64,000 nucleotides of DNA from UBA1756 sp045130235 (GCA_045130235.1 JBGUPJ010000008.1:65980-129979), one strand, 5' to 3'; counted from the first letter of the stretch, positions 27,708 through 36,710 are shown. Notes: generated by a model not told the origin, from the letters alone. Numbers and translations: made by a program.

Positions 27708-29126
27708 CTATTCCCTAACCACCTTGACCGTCTCAACTCCTTCGTTGGAGATGATTCGTAATAGATAAGTGCCAGAAGAATAGTTAGATAGGTCAACCGA
27801 AAACTCTGTTTCACCTATGCTCTGCTGGAAGAGCATTTTCCCGAATAGGTCAAATACTTGCACTTCCACCATAGACTGTCCTTCCGTTTGTACGTGTACG
27901 ATACCACTGGTGGGATTGGGGTATGCCATGACTTTTCTCTCGCTATTCTCACCAATAGCTTGGGGCAATTCCGGACCACGAATGCCGATGATGATGGCGT
28001 GATTGCTGTTGAAACCGTATGAACTGCAGTTGGTTAGTGCATAGTAGCCGTTCTGCTGTCCGCCCCATCCCCAGTTGAAATGGAAATAGTTGTCGTCGCG
28101 GTAGCCGTCGCAAGTCCATACATGCCCACCATAGTTCCCACTTCCTCCATACATGAAGGGGGCACCTTCGTCAAGCTCGTTTTTCAAATAATTGAGCCAT
28201 GTGGTGGTGGAAAGATTCCCGCGTTCAATGTATTGTATGGTAGTGGGATAGCGAAAGTAGGTGGAAAGAGCCGACACAATACGGTTGGAGTTGGCCACAC
28301 TCGCCTCCGGTCCGTAATTCATATTCACCGACACGCCGCAATGGTACAGCAAAGTGGCAACGGCTTCAACACAGCTGTCAGGATGAAATACAACAGAGAG
28401 TTTGTCGGGCATGTTCTCGTAATGGTAGGTGGTGGCTCCAAAGTTGGCCGAAAGAGTGCCATAATTGCTGCTGTAAGAATGACTTCCGGTGCCGGTGGTC
28501 GGGAATCTCCAGTAGCGCATCACCTGTCCCATGACAATCGCGCCACACCCTACCGCCACATGGCCGCCATAGACTGAGTTGCCCGTGGTATCAGCGGGAC
28601 AGAGGTTGTTGTAATATTTCGTCTGGTTCCACTGGTTGTTGCCAAGCAACGGCCCTACGACCACCTCTCCATCTTTGGGTGAAAGGACATTGCCAGAAAG
28701 TAATGCTTCCCATTGTTGGGTGATAGCTGTGTTGTTATATAATTGGTTATCAATAATATATTGAATTTCTTCAGTGTAACCATCCATGAAAAATTGAATA
28801 TGGGCTGGGATGTTTTCGGTGACAAAGGTGCCTTCATCTGAAAAGGCCAGAATAGGTTGCACACGGTCGTCGCCCGCTACGATAACAAAGCCGTCCGGCT
28901 GAAAATTCACGACGTAGAAACTGGGGGCAGTGCCATTCTCTCCACGTAGCAGGGGAGCGGTGTAAGCCACTGTGGGAGTGAGCGATTCGGGTGCGTGGTG
29001 GTATTTTTGAGCAAAAAAGTGGGAGGCAACGGTACAGGCTGTAGTGGCATCCACCGACTTAGCGGATAGGCTGCCCGACAATAGGGTTGCCAATAGGAAT
29101 GTTATGCAGATTCTCAATTTCATCAT
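27708..29126 (-). CDS. Secreted C10 (streptopain-like) cysteine peptidase with propeptide and T9SS sorting domain
   Basis: A 472-residue secreted enzyme of classic architecture: signal peptide (about 1-22), propeptide/Spi-like domain (about 25-160), C10 catalytic domain with C194 in AVGCGAIVMGQ and H335 in GGHVWTCDGY, then NWGWGGQQNGYY. A T9SS type A sorting domain begins near 400 (VMAYPNPTSGIVHVQ). The propeptide should keep the enzyme inactive until processed. It is the full-length counterpart of the short C10 protein at 1113. The transcript could run on to rnfB 116 bp downstream, but rnfB has its own promoter. Confidence 0.92.
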   Translation of the reverse strand: MMKLRICITFLLATLLSGSLSAKSVDATTACTVASHFFAQKYHHAPESLTPTVAYTAPLLRGENGTAPSFYVVNFQPDGFVIVAGDDRVQPILAFSDEGTFVTENIPAHIQFFMDGYTEEIQYIIDNQLYNNTAITQQWEALLSGNVLSPKDGEVVVGPLLGNNQWNQTKYYNNLCPADTTGNSVYGGHVAVGCGAIVMGQVMRYWRFPTTGTGSHSYSSNYGTLSANFGATTYHYENMPDKLSVVFHPDSCVEAVATLLYHCGVSVNMNYGPEASVANSNRIVSALSTYFRYPTTIQYIERGNLSTTTWLNYLKNELDEGAPFMYGGSGNYGGHVWTCDGYRDDNYFHFNWGWGGQQNGYYALTNCSSYGFNSNHAIIIGIRGPELPQAIGENSERKVMAYPNPTSGIVHVQTEGQSMVEVQVFDLFGKMLFQQSIGETEFSVDLSNYSSGTYLLRIISNEGVETVKVVRE

Positions 29127-29172
29127 CTAATTTTTTTTATAAATTGTTGTATATAAATGTTTTGGAATAACA

Positions 29173-30285
29173 CTATTTCAAGTAAATCGCTCGTAGCTTC
29201 TCTTCCTCGCGCTCCCAGCAGTACTGTTCAGCCGCCCGCTCCGTCGCTACCTTGCAGGAGGCATACAACTCTTTGTCGTTCAACAACTTGTTGATGGCCG
29301 TCGCGATGGCCTCCGGCGTATGCTCCGGCACCACCAGCCCCACGCCGCTCCCTCTCACTACCGCCGCCATCTCCGGCAGGTCGCTCACCACACACGGAAT
29401 CCCCGCCTTGATGTAGTCGAACAGCTTGTTGGGCAGACAATACCGGTAGTTGAGATTGGTGTCCTTTTCCAACGAACAGCCAAGGTCGCACAAAGCCGTG
29501 TAGTTGGCCAACTCTGTCGGTGTCACTCTGGGAATAAAATGTACTCTGCCTTCCAGCATCTCTCTGTTAGTTAACTCTTTGAGCTGCAACACTACATCCC
29601 CATTGCCGATGATGAGCAGTTGCGCGTCGGGAACCATTTTCATCGCCAAAATCAGCTCTTCGGCGCCGCGGTCGCGGTTGATGGCTCCCTGCATCACAAT
29701 CAGCTTGCAGTTGGTCGGCAGTCTCAGCTCTTCACGGGTTTTGGTGATGGGATATCGCTGTCGAGTGGGCACGTTGCGTACCACATTCACCTTCTCCTTT
29801 CGCGGATATTCTTGGTCGTAAAGATGTGCTATAGAATTACATACGGTCATCACGTCGGTAAGATGCGGGAAGCAGCGTTTCTCGATGCGCCGCCAGAATT
29901 TCTGCACGCGTGGCCGTCCGTTCAACTCTGGCACCCCGCAGAAATATTCGTGACTGTCGTACACCAGTCTCTTCCGTTTCAGTCTGCTGATGAGAAAGTT
30001 GGGATAAAGCGTGTCTAAGTCATTGGATACCAGTATGTCGCAACGATGAAACAGCAGGAAAAAGAAGAGCCGGAAATTCAGTTCCGCGTAGAAAAGAAAT
30101 CCCTTTTTGAACAACAGACGCAGCCGCTGTGTGGCGTAGATGCGTGGTTGTAGGGCAGGGGAGTTGGGCAGTTTTCTTCCCACCAGCAAGACGTTAAACC
30201 CCATGTTAACCAGCGAGTTGCATACTTTATCTACCCGTTGGTCGCTGTAGAGGTCGTTGCTGACAGAAACTATAACGCGTTGCAA
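29173..30285 (-). CDS. Family 4-type glycosyltransferase (TTG start)
   Basis: A 370-residue GT-B glycosyltransferase. The N-terminus reads (M)QRVIVSVSNDLYSDQRVDKV, typical of a Bacteroidota family; the start codon is TTG at 30283-30285, since the next in-frame ATG falls at residue 28 inside the conserved fold. The C-terminal donor-binding block is VIGNGD... with the conserved LPNKLFDYIKAGIPCVVSDLP near 285-305. Substrate unknown. It begins 3 bp after the kamE stop, so the two are translationally linked despite unrelated roles. It ends 46 bp before the C10 gene. Confidence 0.82.
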   Translation of the reverse strand: MQRVIVSVSNDLYSDQRVDKVCNSLVNMGFNVLLVGRKLPNSPALQPRIYATQRLRLLFKKGFLFYAELNFRLFFFLLFHRCDILVSNDLDTLYPNFLISRLKRKRLVYDSHEYFCGVPELNGRPRVQKFWRRIEKRCFPHLTDVMTVCNSIAHLYDQEYPRKEKVNVVRNVPTRQRYPITKTREELRLPTNCKLIVMQGAINRDRGAEELILAMKMVPDAQLLIIGNGDVVLQLKELTNREMLEGRVHFIPRVTPTELANYTALCDLGCSLEKDTNLNYRYCLPNKLFDYIKAGIPCVVSDLPEMAAVVRGSGVGLVVPEHTPEAIATAINKLLNDKELYASCKVATERAAEQYCWEREEEKLRAIYLK

Positions 30286-30288
30286 ATC

Positions 30289-31080
30289 TTAATGATGGTT
30301 GAGACGGCGATCCAGTTCTTGTGCCACGTATGAGGCCACGTCGTCGGCGTAAGAGCCGCTGCCGAAACCGGCGTCGTAGCCCAGTTCCTGTGCCAACTCG
30401 TGCGAGATACGCGGGCCGCCGCATACCAGGATGACCTTGTCGCGCAAACCTTCGGCCTCGAGCATCTCCACCAGCTCGGTGAGGTTCTTGATGTGAACAT
30501 CCTTCTGTGTAACGGTTTGCGACACCAAAAGCACGTCAGCCTTCATCTCGATAGCCTTTGCGATGAACTCCTCATTCGGCACCTGACTTCCCATGTTGAG
30601 CGTTTCAAACATTTCGTAACGCTCTATGCCATAGTGACCTGCGTAGCCTTTCATGTTCATGATAGCGTCGATACCGACGGTGTGGGCATCGGTGCCGGTG
30701 CTGGCGCCGATGGCGATGATTTTGCGCCCGATATGTTCGCGGATGTACTCGTCGGTCTCGTGCATATCCATCACCGTGGATTCCACCTTGGGAACGTGGA
30801 TGGCGGTATAATCTACCGTGTGTACGGTGGAACCATAGCAGTTAAAGAAGGTGAAACCTTCGGTCAACTCTTTGTAAAACACCACCAACGGGTTTTCAAA
30901 ACCCATCTTTTTCAGCATCTGTTTGGCAGCTTCCACGGCCTCGTCGCCGCAAGGAACGGGCAGCGTGAAACTCAACTGCACCTTGCCGTCATTCATGGTG
31001 TCGCCGTAGGGCTTTACTTTCGTTAAGTCTAACGTCTGATCAAAATCTTTTTGATCCATCGAATACAATCCACCGCTCAT
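30289..31080 (-). CDS. kamE: Lysine 5,6-aminomutase beta subunit
   Basis: A 263-residue B12-binding subunit of D-lysine (or ornithine) aminomutase, used in lysine fermentation. The cobalamin motif DAHTVG gives the cobalt-binding H133. K144 in MNMKGY matches the known PLP-binding lysine at the same number in the clostridial enzyme. An OAM dimerisation region is at the N-terminus (about 15-110). The catalytic residues are intact, so it does not look like a relic. The alpha subunit gene kamD, normally adjacent, is absent; upstream is the LytTR regulator. The promoter element lies about 46 bp upstream. Confidence 0.93.
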   Translation of the reverse strand: MSGGLYSMDQKDFDQTLDLTKVKPYGDTMNDGKVQLSFTLPVPCGDEAVEAAKQMLKKMGFENPLVVFYKELTEGFTFFNCYGSTVHTVDYTAIHVPKVESTVMDMHETDEYIREHIGRKIIAIGASTGTDAHTVGIDAIMNMKGYAGHYGIERYEMFETLNMGSQVPNEEFIAKAIEMKADVLLVSQTVTQKDVHIKNLTELVEMLEAEGLRDKVILVCGGPRISHELAQELGYDAGFGSGSYADDVASYVAQELDRRLNHH

Positions 31081-31125
31081 TTTCTTTCGTATTTTATTAT
31101 GAAATAATGATTTTAAAATTAGCCT

Positions 31126-31134
31126 GCAAAATTA
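31126..31134 (-). promoter_or_regulatory. Promoter -7 element (TAATTTTGC) for kamE
   Basis: Matches TAnnTTTGC on the minus strand, 46 bp before the kamE ATG, in the 93-bp gap after the LytTR gene. Confidence 0.6.
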
Positions 31135-31173
31135 CAAAAAAATGAAATATGATGGCAGTTTGCTGCGAAAATT

Positions 31174-32052
31174 CTAATTTTCACCCGAAGCAAAGCGCAC
31201 AATCATGTCTTCGGCGTAGGTTTGCGAGATGGGTATGCCGTTGATATTGTGCTCCATATCAAGGAAAAAGCCATCGCTTTCTTTCCGCACCAGCTGCACT
31301 TTTCGCAAATTGACAATGTAACTGCGATGGCAGCGGGCGAAGCTGTGCGGGGTTAATTGTTCCTCCACTTTTTTGAATGTGCTGCGCAGCAAAAGACGTT
31401 CCACTTTGTCATTCTTTAAATAATAAACAATGGTATAGTTGGAGGCCGCTTCCGCATAAAGCAGGTTTTCCTGACGGATGGAGAGTTTGAGTTCGTCTTT
31501 GGCGTCGCGCAGGTTGATGGTGGTATCGTTGGCGTAGATGGAGAGAGGTTCCTCAATGGAGAATGTGTCACTTTTTTTCATTGAGGAGAGTAAATCGTTG
31601 ATTTTTATGTTTTTAATCTTTAGTGCAAAATAGAGATAAGAAAAGGCGTAGGGTAGAATGAGCATCGAGGGGATGAAGACGAAGGCACCCCGCAGGATTT
31701 CGTAAAACGAGCGGGTGTCGTGGGCGACAAATATAGCGAATGTGGAATAGGCGAGGGCCAGGAAAACTACTTCTGCCACTAACCATATAATATATGAAAA
31801 GAGGGAGAGAACTTTTTTGCCGTATAAAAGGCACATCATGCAGCGGCTTCCCAATAGCAGCAGTGTTGCCGCGATGATGATGATGGCAGAGTAGAGGAAC
31901 TCTCTCGGCTGGGAGATGCCTTGTGGGATGAACTGGAAAATGGCAATGGGGTTATAGACGCACACGAAGACGATGGAGAAGAGCGCGACAAATGCAAGAA
32001 TCTTGACGTTAGTTGATATTTTCAGTAAATAGGAGGGAATATCCCTGTTCAT
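31174..32052 (-). CDS. Membrane-anchored LytTR-family transcription regulator
   Basis: A 292-residue protein with about four hydrophobic segments in residues 15-145 and a C-terminal LytTR DNA-binding domain (about 190-290; ENLLYAEAASNYTIVYY, then RSTFKKVEEQL and FARCHRSYIVNLRKV). Lacking a receiver domain, it may sense a membrane signal directly. LytTR proteins bind short direct repeats spaced about two helical turns apart. Three 15-bp direct repeats with a 20-bp period sit just upstream of its promoter, suggesting autoregulation. Signal and regulon are unknown. Confidence 0.88.
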   Translation of the reverse strand: MNRDIPSYLLKISTNVKILAFVALFSIVFVCVYNPIAIFQFIPQGISQPREFLYSAIIIIAATLLLLGSRCMMCLLYGKKVLSLFSYIIWLVAEVVFLALAYSTFAIFVAHDTRSFYEILRGAFVFIPSMLILPYAFSYLYFALKIKNIKINDLLSSMKKSDTFSIEEPLSIYANDTTINLRDAKDELKLSIRQENLLYAEAASNYTIVYYLKNDKVERLLLRSTFKKVEEQLTPHSFARCHRSYIVNLRKVQLVRKESDGFFLDMEHNINGIPISQTYAEDMIVRFASGEN

Positions 32053-32073
32053 TTTCGTGTCATTTTTGGGGCT

Positions 32074-32104
32074 GCAAAAATACTATTTTTTTTGAAATGC
32101 GCAA
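32074..32104 (-). promoter_or_regulatory. Promoter of the LytTR gene (TTG-19 bp-TATTTTTGC)
   Basis: The -7 element TATTTTTGC lies at 32074-32082 on the minus strand, and a TTG at 32102-32104 is exactly 19 bp further upstream, the expected Bacteroidota spacing. The LytTR repeats begin 9 bp beyond it. Confidence 0.65.
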
Positions 32105-32112
32105 TTTGTTCC

Positions 32113-32167
32113 AAAAATTCGTCCCAAAATGAAAAAATTCGTCCCAAAATGAAAAAATTCGTCCCAA
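32113..32167. promoter_or_regulatory. Three direct repeats, candidate LytTR operator
   Basis: Three copies of the 15-bp core AAAAATTCGTCCCAA at 32113, 32133 and 32153, period exactly 20 bp. They lie between the divergent LytTR and acyl-CoA synthetase genes, immediately upstream of the LytTR -33 box. The spacing of about two helical turns fits an array of LytTR-domain sites. Binding is inferred. Confidence 0.6.
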
Positions 32168-32213
32168 CGACGGGTGTGATGTCACTTAAAAATCAAAATA
32201 ATGAAAAAAAGTC

Positions 32214-32222
32214 GTTCTTTTG
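32214..32222 (+). promoter_or_regulatory. Near-match promoter element (TTCTTTTGC) for the acyl-CoA synthetase
   Basis: Differs from TAnnTTTGC at one position and is 39 bp before the ATG. The LytTR repeats end 46 bp upstream, so they could affect this promoter too. Confidence 0.4.
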
Positions 32223-32261
32223 CCGCCGATTTCATTAACCATTATCTAAATCATTTTACTT

Positions 32262-34031
32262 ATGCAAGAGATTTCAAGATTGTTCGACATCCTGACCCGT
32301 TATGAAGAGGTGCATCCGGAGCAGAGTGTCGCATTGGCCGCCAAGCGCGACGGCGTTTGGAAGACCTTTTCTCCGAAAGAGTACAGAACCATTACCGACA
32401 ATATTAGTTATGCGCTCATGAATCTGGGTATCCAGCCCGGCGACCGTGTGGGGCTGATTTCCACCAACCGTCCCGAGTGGAACATGATTGACATGGCCAT
32501 CATGCAGATTGGTGCCATGACGGTGCCGATTTACCCCACCATCAGCGAGGCCGACTATCGCCATATCATCTCCCATTCGGGAATGCGTATCGTGATTTTG
32601 GAAGGCGCTGAGGTGATGAACAAGATCAAAGCCATCCGTTCCGACTGTCCGGAGCTGGAACGTATCTATACTTTCATCGACCGTCAGGAGTTTCCGTACC
32701 TCGACCAGCTGATTGCGCTGGGAGCGGAGAACCAGCAGCCCGAAGAGTTACAGCGTCGCCGCGATGCCGTCAAGCCGGAGGATTGCTCCACCATCATGTA
32801 CACCTCCGGCACCACTGGCGCGCCGAAGGGGGTGATGCTGTCGCATGCCAACATTGTGAACCAGCTGCTCAACCTCCGTCAGACTCCCGCTCCGTGGAGC
32901 AAGCGCGCTTTCAGCTTCCTGCCGCTCTGCCACGCTTACGAGCGAATGCTGGTGTTCTTGTACCAATATCTCGGAATGTCAGTGTATTATGCTCAGAATT
33001 TGGGTACGATTGCTGAGAATATCAAGGAGGTGAATCCCACCATGATGTCGGCTGTGCCGCGCGTGCTGGAGAAATTCTCCGACAAGATTTGGAGCACCAG
33101 CAAGAATATGAAACCCATCCCGAAGGCCATCTTCCGCTGGGCGTTCCGTCTGGCCGAACAGTATCGCATTCAGGATTCGGAGCGCACGTGGTGGTACAAC
33201 TTCCGCCATAAAATCGCCGACAAACTCATCTATTCCAAGATTCGTAAAGGAATTGGTGGCAATTTCGACATCATCGTGTCGGGTGCTGCCAGCATCCAGC
33301 CGCGTCTGGCCTCTTTCTTCTCCGCCATCGGTATGCCGGTGTTTGAAGGCTATGGCGCTACGGAGACCTCTCCCGTGATTGCGGTGAGCAGCCGTCTGCC
33401 GTACGCCCGCGAGGCCGGTACGGTGGGCTTCCCGCTGCCTGGTGTTGAGGTGAAGGTGGCTGAAAATGGCGAGGTGCTCTGTCGCGGTCATAATGTGATG
33501 ATGGGCTATTATAAAGATGAGGAGCGCACCCGCGAGGTCATCGACGCCGACGGTTGGTTTCATACCGGCGACCTCGGCCGCTGGACCGAACACAACCAGC
33601 TGGTGATCACCGGCCGTTTGAAGAGCCTCTTCAAGACCTCTTTCGGCAAATATGTTAATCCTCAGATGATTGAGGAGAAGTTCTGCGAATCTCCCTTCAT
33701 TGAAAATATGGTAGTGGTGGGTGAAAACCGCAAGTTTGCCGCCGCCATCATCTCTCCCGACTTTGAGTTCTTGAAGGGATGGTGCCAGCGTCACGATGTG
33801 GAATACACCACTCCCGAGGAAATCGTGAAGAACGAGGTGATTGTCAAGCGTTTCGCCCGCGTGGTGGATGAATATAACCAACTGTTCGGCGAGACCGAGA
33901 AGGTGAAGAAGTTTGAGTTGGCTCCCGAGTCCTGGACGATGAAGAACGGTCTTATCACCCCGACGCTGAAAGTGAAGCGCCATGTGGTGCAAGTCTATTA
34001 TAAGGATGTGATTGAGAGATTGTTCCAGTAA
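32262..34031 (+). CDS. Long-chain acyl-CoA synthetase (AMP-forming)
   Basis: A 589-residue ANL-superfamily enzyme that activates fatty acids to acyl-CoA through an acyl-AMP. The AMP-binding motif TSGTTGAPKGVMLSHAN lies near residues 182-198, the GYGATETSP block near 362-370, and the hinge region (WFHTGDLGRWTEHNQLVITG) follows near 430. The length is typical of bacterial FadD-like synthetases. It has no adjacent fatty-acid gene; the divergent neighbour is the LytTR regulator, whose repeats lie between them. Confidence 0.92.
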   Translation: MQEISRLFDILTRYEEVHPEQSVALAAKRDGVWKTFSPKEYRTITDNISYALMNLGIQPGDRVGLISTNRPEWNMIDMAIMQIGAMTVPIYPTISEADYRHIISHSGMRIVILEGAEVMNKIKAIRSDCPELERIYTFIDRQEFPYLDQLIALGAENQQPEELQRRRDAVKPEDCSTIMYTSGTTGAPKGVMLSHANIVNQLLNLRQTPAPWSKRAFSFLPLCHAYERMLVFLYQYLGMSVYYAQNLGTIAENIKEVNPTMMSAVPRVLEKFSDKIWSTSKNMKPIPKAIFRWAFRLAEQYRIQDSERTWWYNFRHKIADKLIYSKIRKGIGGNFDIIVSGAASIQPRLASFFSAIGMPVFEGYGATETSPVIAVSSRLPYAREAGTVGFPLPGVEVKVAENGEVLCRGHNVMMGYYKDEERTREVIDADGWFHTGDLGRWTEHNQLVITGRLKSLFKTSFGKYVNPQMIEEKFCESPFIENMVVVGENRKFAAAIISPDFEFLKGWCQRHDVEYTTPEEIVKNEVIVKRFARVVDEYNQLFGETEKVKKFELAPESWTMKNGLITPTLKVKRHVVQVYYKDVIERLFQ

Positions 34032-34116
34032 GATTCTCTCAGTCATTATTAGACAATACTTGCCACTTTTTCAAGATTTTGTAAAGTCCCATGAACAAAA
34101 GTTGAAAAATGACGAT

Positions 34117-34125
34117 GCAAAATTA
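34117..34125 (-). promoter_or_regulatory. Orphan promoter-like element (TAATTTTGC)
   Basis: Matches TAnnTTTGC on the minus strand in the 194-bp convergent gap, pointing into the acyl-CoA synthetase 3' end with no gene downstream. The rest of the gap (34032-34225) holds no gene. Confidence 0.3.
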
Positions 34126-34225
34126 TGTTTTTTTTGAAATATAGCTCAAGCCCCCAAAACAAATTCTTAGTAATGGCTCTTCTCATCTGACATTATTGAG
34201 GAGCATATCAAATAGTGCTATCGTT

Positions 34226-36469
34226 TTATTGGTGGGTCACAATGATTTTCCCTGTTTTCTGATAATGGTTGGTGGTGAAGGAGCAGAGATAGACGCCCGC
34301 CGGCCACCCGTTGCAGCTCACTATTATTGTGCTTTCTCCTGATAACTTACGGCTGTACATCAGCCGTCCCGTGGCATCGGTCACTACGAGTTGCCCTTCA
34401 GCTTCATTCACTATAGTGAAGCGGTCGTGTGCGGGATTGGGTATAACTTTTAATGATTTAAGAGTTTGTGCTGTAGGATATTGTATGATGTTGATGGGCG
34501 GTGGTGTGGTGCCTGCAAAATGTGTCACGCCGCCGGCATAGTTGCCGATGACCATATCGGGATAGCCGTCGCCGTTGAGGTCTGTAGCAGCCGGCACAGT
34601 GCGCAGACCCTCGCGGTTGTAGGTGTGCCAATCGGCTCCGGTCCCGCTCCATGCCAGTTCGTCACGTGTGAAGGTACCCGTAAGATTGTTGTCGATATTC
34701 TTGTAATAGAAGATGTTGCCCTGTTCAGTGCCTACTACGAGGACAGTTTCATCATTGCGGTTTCGGAAAAAACACGGGGCACAAAAGCCGAAGTAGGAGG
34801 TTTCCGCATCGCGTACGTCAACCCCGCCCAATGTGTCGGTAACCCATTGGAAATTGCAGATATCTGTATTGGAAATGTTGTGAAGATATGCGATGCGTCC
34901 GCGACGGTTGCCCACCAGCAGGTCGGTATGGCCATCGTAGTCAAGGTCGAAGAGCTGCGGCTTGGCGTAGTCGCCGAAGTCGTAGCTGATGAAGTCGTTA
35001 TTGGGGGCTTCGAAGTCGGGGAGGGTGGGGGGCAGGTTGCGGTTGCTGAACAGGAGGATACTCCCGTCGCTGGTGCCGCACAGCAGGTCGGTGGTGCCGT
35101 TGCCGTCGAGGTCGCCGAACGCAGGGTGCAGTGCGAGATAGCCGTACTGCCGCAAACCGCCGAAATCGTCGGTCACCCACTCGAAGGAAGGTTCTGTCTC
35201 CGTGCCGCTGTTGTGATAATAGGTGATGGAAGATACGAAGGTGGAGGTGAGAAATCCGTTGACCAGCACCGATCCCTCGTATCGGCCGTAGTTACCGATG
35301 AACAGATCGGCAAGTCCGTCGCCGTCCCAGTCGTAGAAAACCGGTGCGGCGCCACTACCCACGTCAATCATCTCATTTTGTAAAAAGTTCTCTGTAAATT
35401 TCTCATACTGAGAATGTTCATTGATGTGATATCCCCACACGCTGTTCTCATCCTGCGACTTGTTCAGTACCGGGTCGGAGGGGGAGGCGAGCAGTTCCTC
35501 TACGCCGTCGTTGTCGATGTCCACGAAGCTGAGCACCGGCATCGAGTAGAGTCGCACGGGCTGTTGCGGGTTGGGAAACAGCGTGTCGATGGCCACCATC
35601 AGCGCGTCCTCCAGCGTGCCGCCGTTCTGCAAAAACACAAGGTTGGGGTAGTCGATATCGCCGAGCACCATGTCGGGCAGTCCGTTGCCGGTGAGGTCGC
35701 GCACCACGATGGTGGAGCCGACGTGCCGGGTGGGCTCTCCCTTCCGTCCGCAACTGCTGTTGAGCTGGATGCTGTTGTCCTCGCCACCTTCCTCAAAATG
35801 TCCCCAGCATTCGTCTTCTAACCTGAAATCCAGATGGTTGCAATCGCCGTAGCTCTCCACCGAATAATTCCGATGAAGATGAACATATTTTCCTAATAAC
35901 CAAAAGTTTAAGATGTCCAAATCACCATCCCCATCCACATCTTCGATGGCTAAATAGTCGTCGGGCGAGGCATATAGGTTGGTGAGCTGTCCATACTGCT
36001 CTGATTGCAACTGCGTGGCCACACATTCAAATTCCAATTGTGTTCCTATAGTTATATTATGGTATATGGTAATGCCGGCGGTGCCGTAAGTAAAGATGTC
36101 GAGTCGGCCGTCGGTATCGTAGTCGCGGAAGATCACCCAGTCGTGCAGGGTAGGGAAGTGCTGGGCATATTCTAAAGTCAGGGTATAACTGCAGCTGTCC
36201 TCAATGCCGTCGTTGATGAAGGTTAGCAGGCGGTTGCCGTGCTTTTCAAACAGAATAAGATCCGGATAACTGTCACCGTTAAGGTCGAAGGGCGAGCAAC
36301 TTACCGAGTTGATGCCTCCGCCCCAAGGACATGAAAAAATCCGGCTGTTTTGTTGAACAGTCGGTTGCTGTGTTCGGGTGAAACCGAAATCGTAAAGACA
36401 TTGGGGACGCGCCATTGTGCCGGACAGCACGAGGACGTAGAGTACTGCTACACGGAGAAATCTCTCCAT
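34226..36469 (-). CDS. FG-GAP/VCBS repeat surface protein with T9SS type A sorting domain
   Basis: A 747-residue secreted protein with a signal peptide (about 1-22). Many FG-GAP/VCBS-like blades follow, with calcium-binding DxDxDG-type loops (DLNGDSYPDLILF, DVDGDGDLDIL, DIDNDGVEELLAS, DWDGDGLADLFIGN, DLDGNGTTDLLCG, DLNGDGYPDMVIG), suggesting a beta-propeller. The C-terminus (KVIPNPAHDRFTIV to KTGKIIVTHQ) is a type A sorting domain. It is probably a surface adhesin or scaffold; ligand unknown. It starts 1 bp after the stop of the small basic protein gene. Confidence 0.87.
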   Translation of the reverse strand: MERFLRVAVLYVLVLSGTMARPQCLYDFGFTRTQQPTVQQNSRIFSCPWGGGINSVSCSPFDLNGDSYPDLILFEKHGNRLLTFINDGIEDSCSYTLTLEYAQHFPTLHDWVIFRDYDTDGRLDIFTYGTAGITIYHNITIGTQLEFECVATQLQSEQYGQLTNLYASPDDYLAIEDVDGDGDLDILNFWLLGKYVHLHRNYSVESYGDCNHLDFRLEDECWGHFEEGGEDNSIQLNSSCGRKGEPTRHVGSTIVVRDLTGNGLPDMVLGDIDYPNLVFLQNGGTLEDALMVAIDTLFPNPQQPVRLYSMPVLSFVDIDNDGVEELLASPSDPVLNKSQDENSVWGYHINEHSQYEKFTENFLQNEMIDVGSGAAPVFYDWDGDGLADLFIGNYGRYEGSVLVNGFLTSTFVSSITYYHNSGTETEPSFEWVTDDFGGLRQYGYLALHPAFGDLDGNGTTDLLCGTSDGSILLFSNRNLPPTLPDFEAPNNDFISYDFGDYAKPQLFDLDYDGHTDLLVGNRRGRIAYLHNISNTDICNFQWVTDTLGGVDVRDAETSYFGFCAPCFFRNRNDETVLVVGTEQGNIFYYKNIDNNLTGTFTRDELAWSGTGADWHTYNREGLRTVPAATDLNGDGYPDMVIGNYAGGVTHFAGTTPPPINIIQYPTAQTLKSLKVIPNPAHDRFTIVNEAEGQLVVTDATGRLMYSRKLSGESTIIVSCNGWPAGVYLCSFTTNHYQKTGKIIVTHQ

Positions 36470-36470
36470 A

Positions 36471-36710
36471 TTAGTAGTGGAAAGTCTTTTTACGTTTGCT
36501 TTTGACGACGTAAGACGTGTTGATGGGTCGGGAGCTTTTCGACTTGGCCTGGGTTCTTTTCTTGTAGGCTTTGCTGCGCTTGCTCTGCATTTTTTTGTTT
36601 TTAGAGATCTTTCTCACATTGCGATAAGCAGGCTTGCAGTTCTCCGCCATAATGCCGGAAGAGCAGAAAATCAAGAGGATAAGAAGTATAAAATATTTTT
36701 TGATTTTCAT
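36471..36710 (-). CDS. Small secreted lysine/arginine-rich protein
   Basis: A 79-residue product from the ATG at 36710 (an in-frame upstream start overlaps the promoter). A clear signal peptide (MKIKKYFILLILLIFCSS, ending about residue 22) leaves a mature chain of about 57 residues with 21 Lys/Arg and one cysteine. No known family was recognised. It might bind anionic glycans, LPS or nucleic acid, or act as a cationic peptide, but this is a guess. It is 1 bp upstream of the FG-GAP gene and so is probably co-expressed with it. Confidence 0.6.
   Translation of the reverse strand: MKIKKYFILLILLIFCSSGIMAENCKPAYRNVRKISKNKKMQSKRSKAYKKRTQAKSKSSRPINTSYVVKSKRKKTFHY

Noticed and set aside
32113..32167. 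The direct repeats as a possible small CRISPR array
   Set aside because: The repeat is 15 bp with only 5 bp between copies, so there are no spacers and no cas genes nearby.
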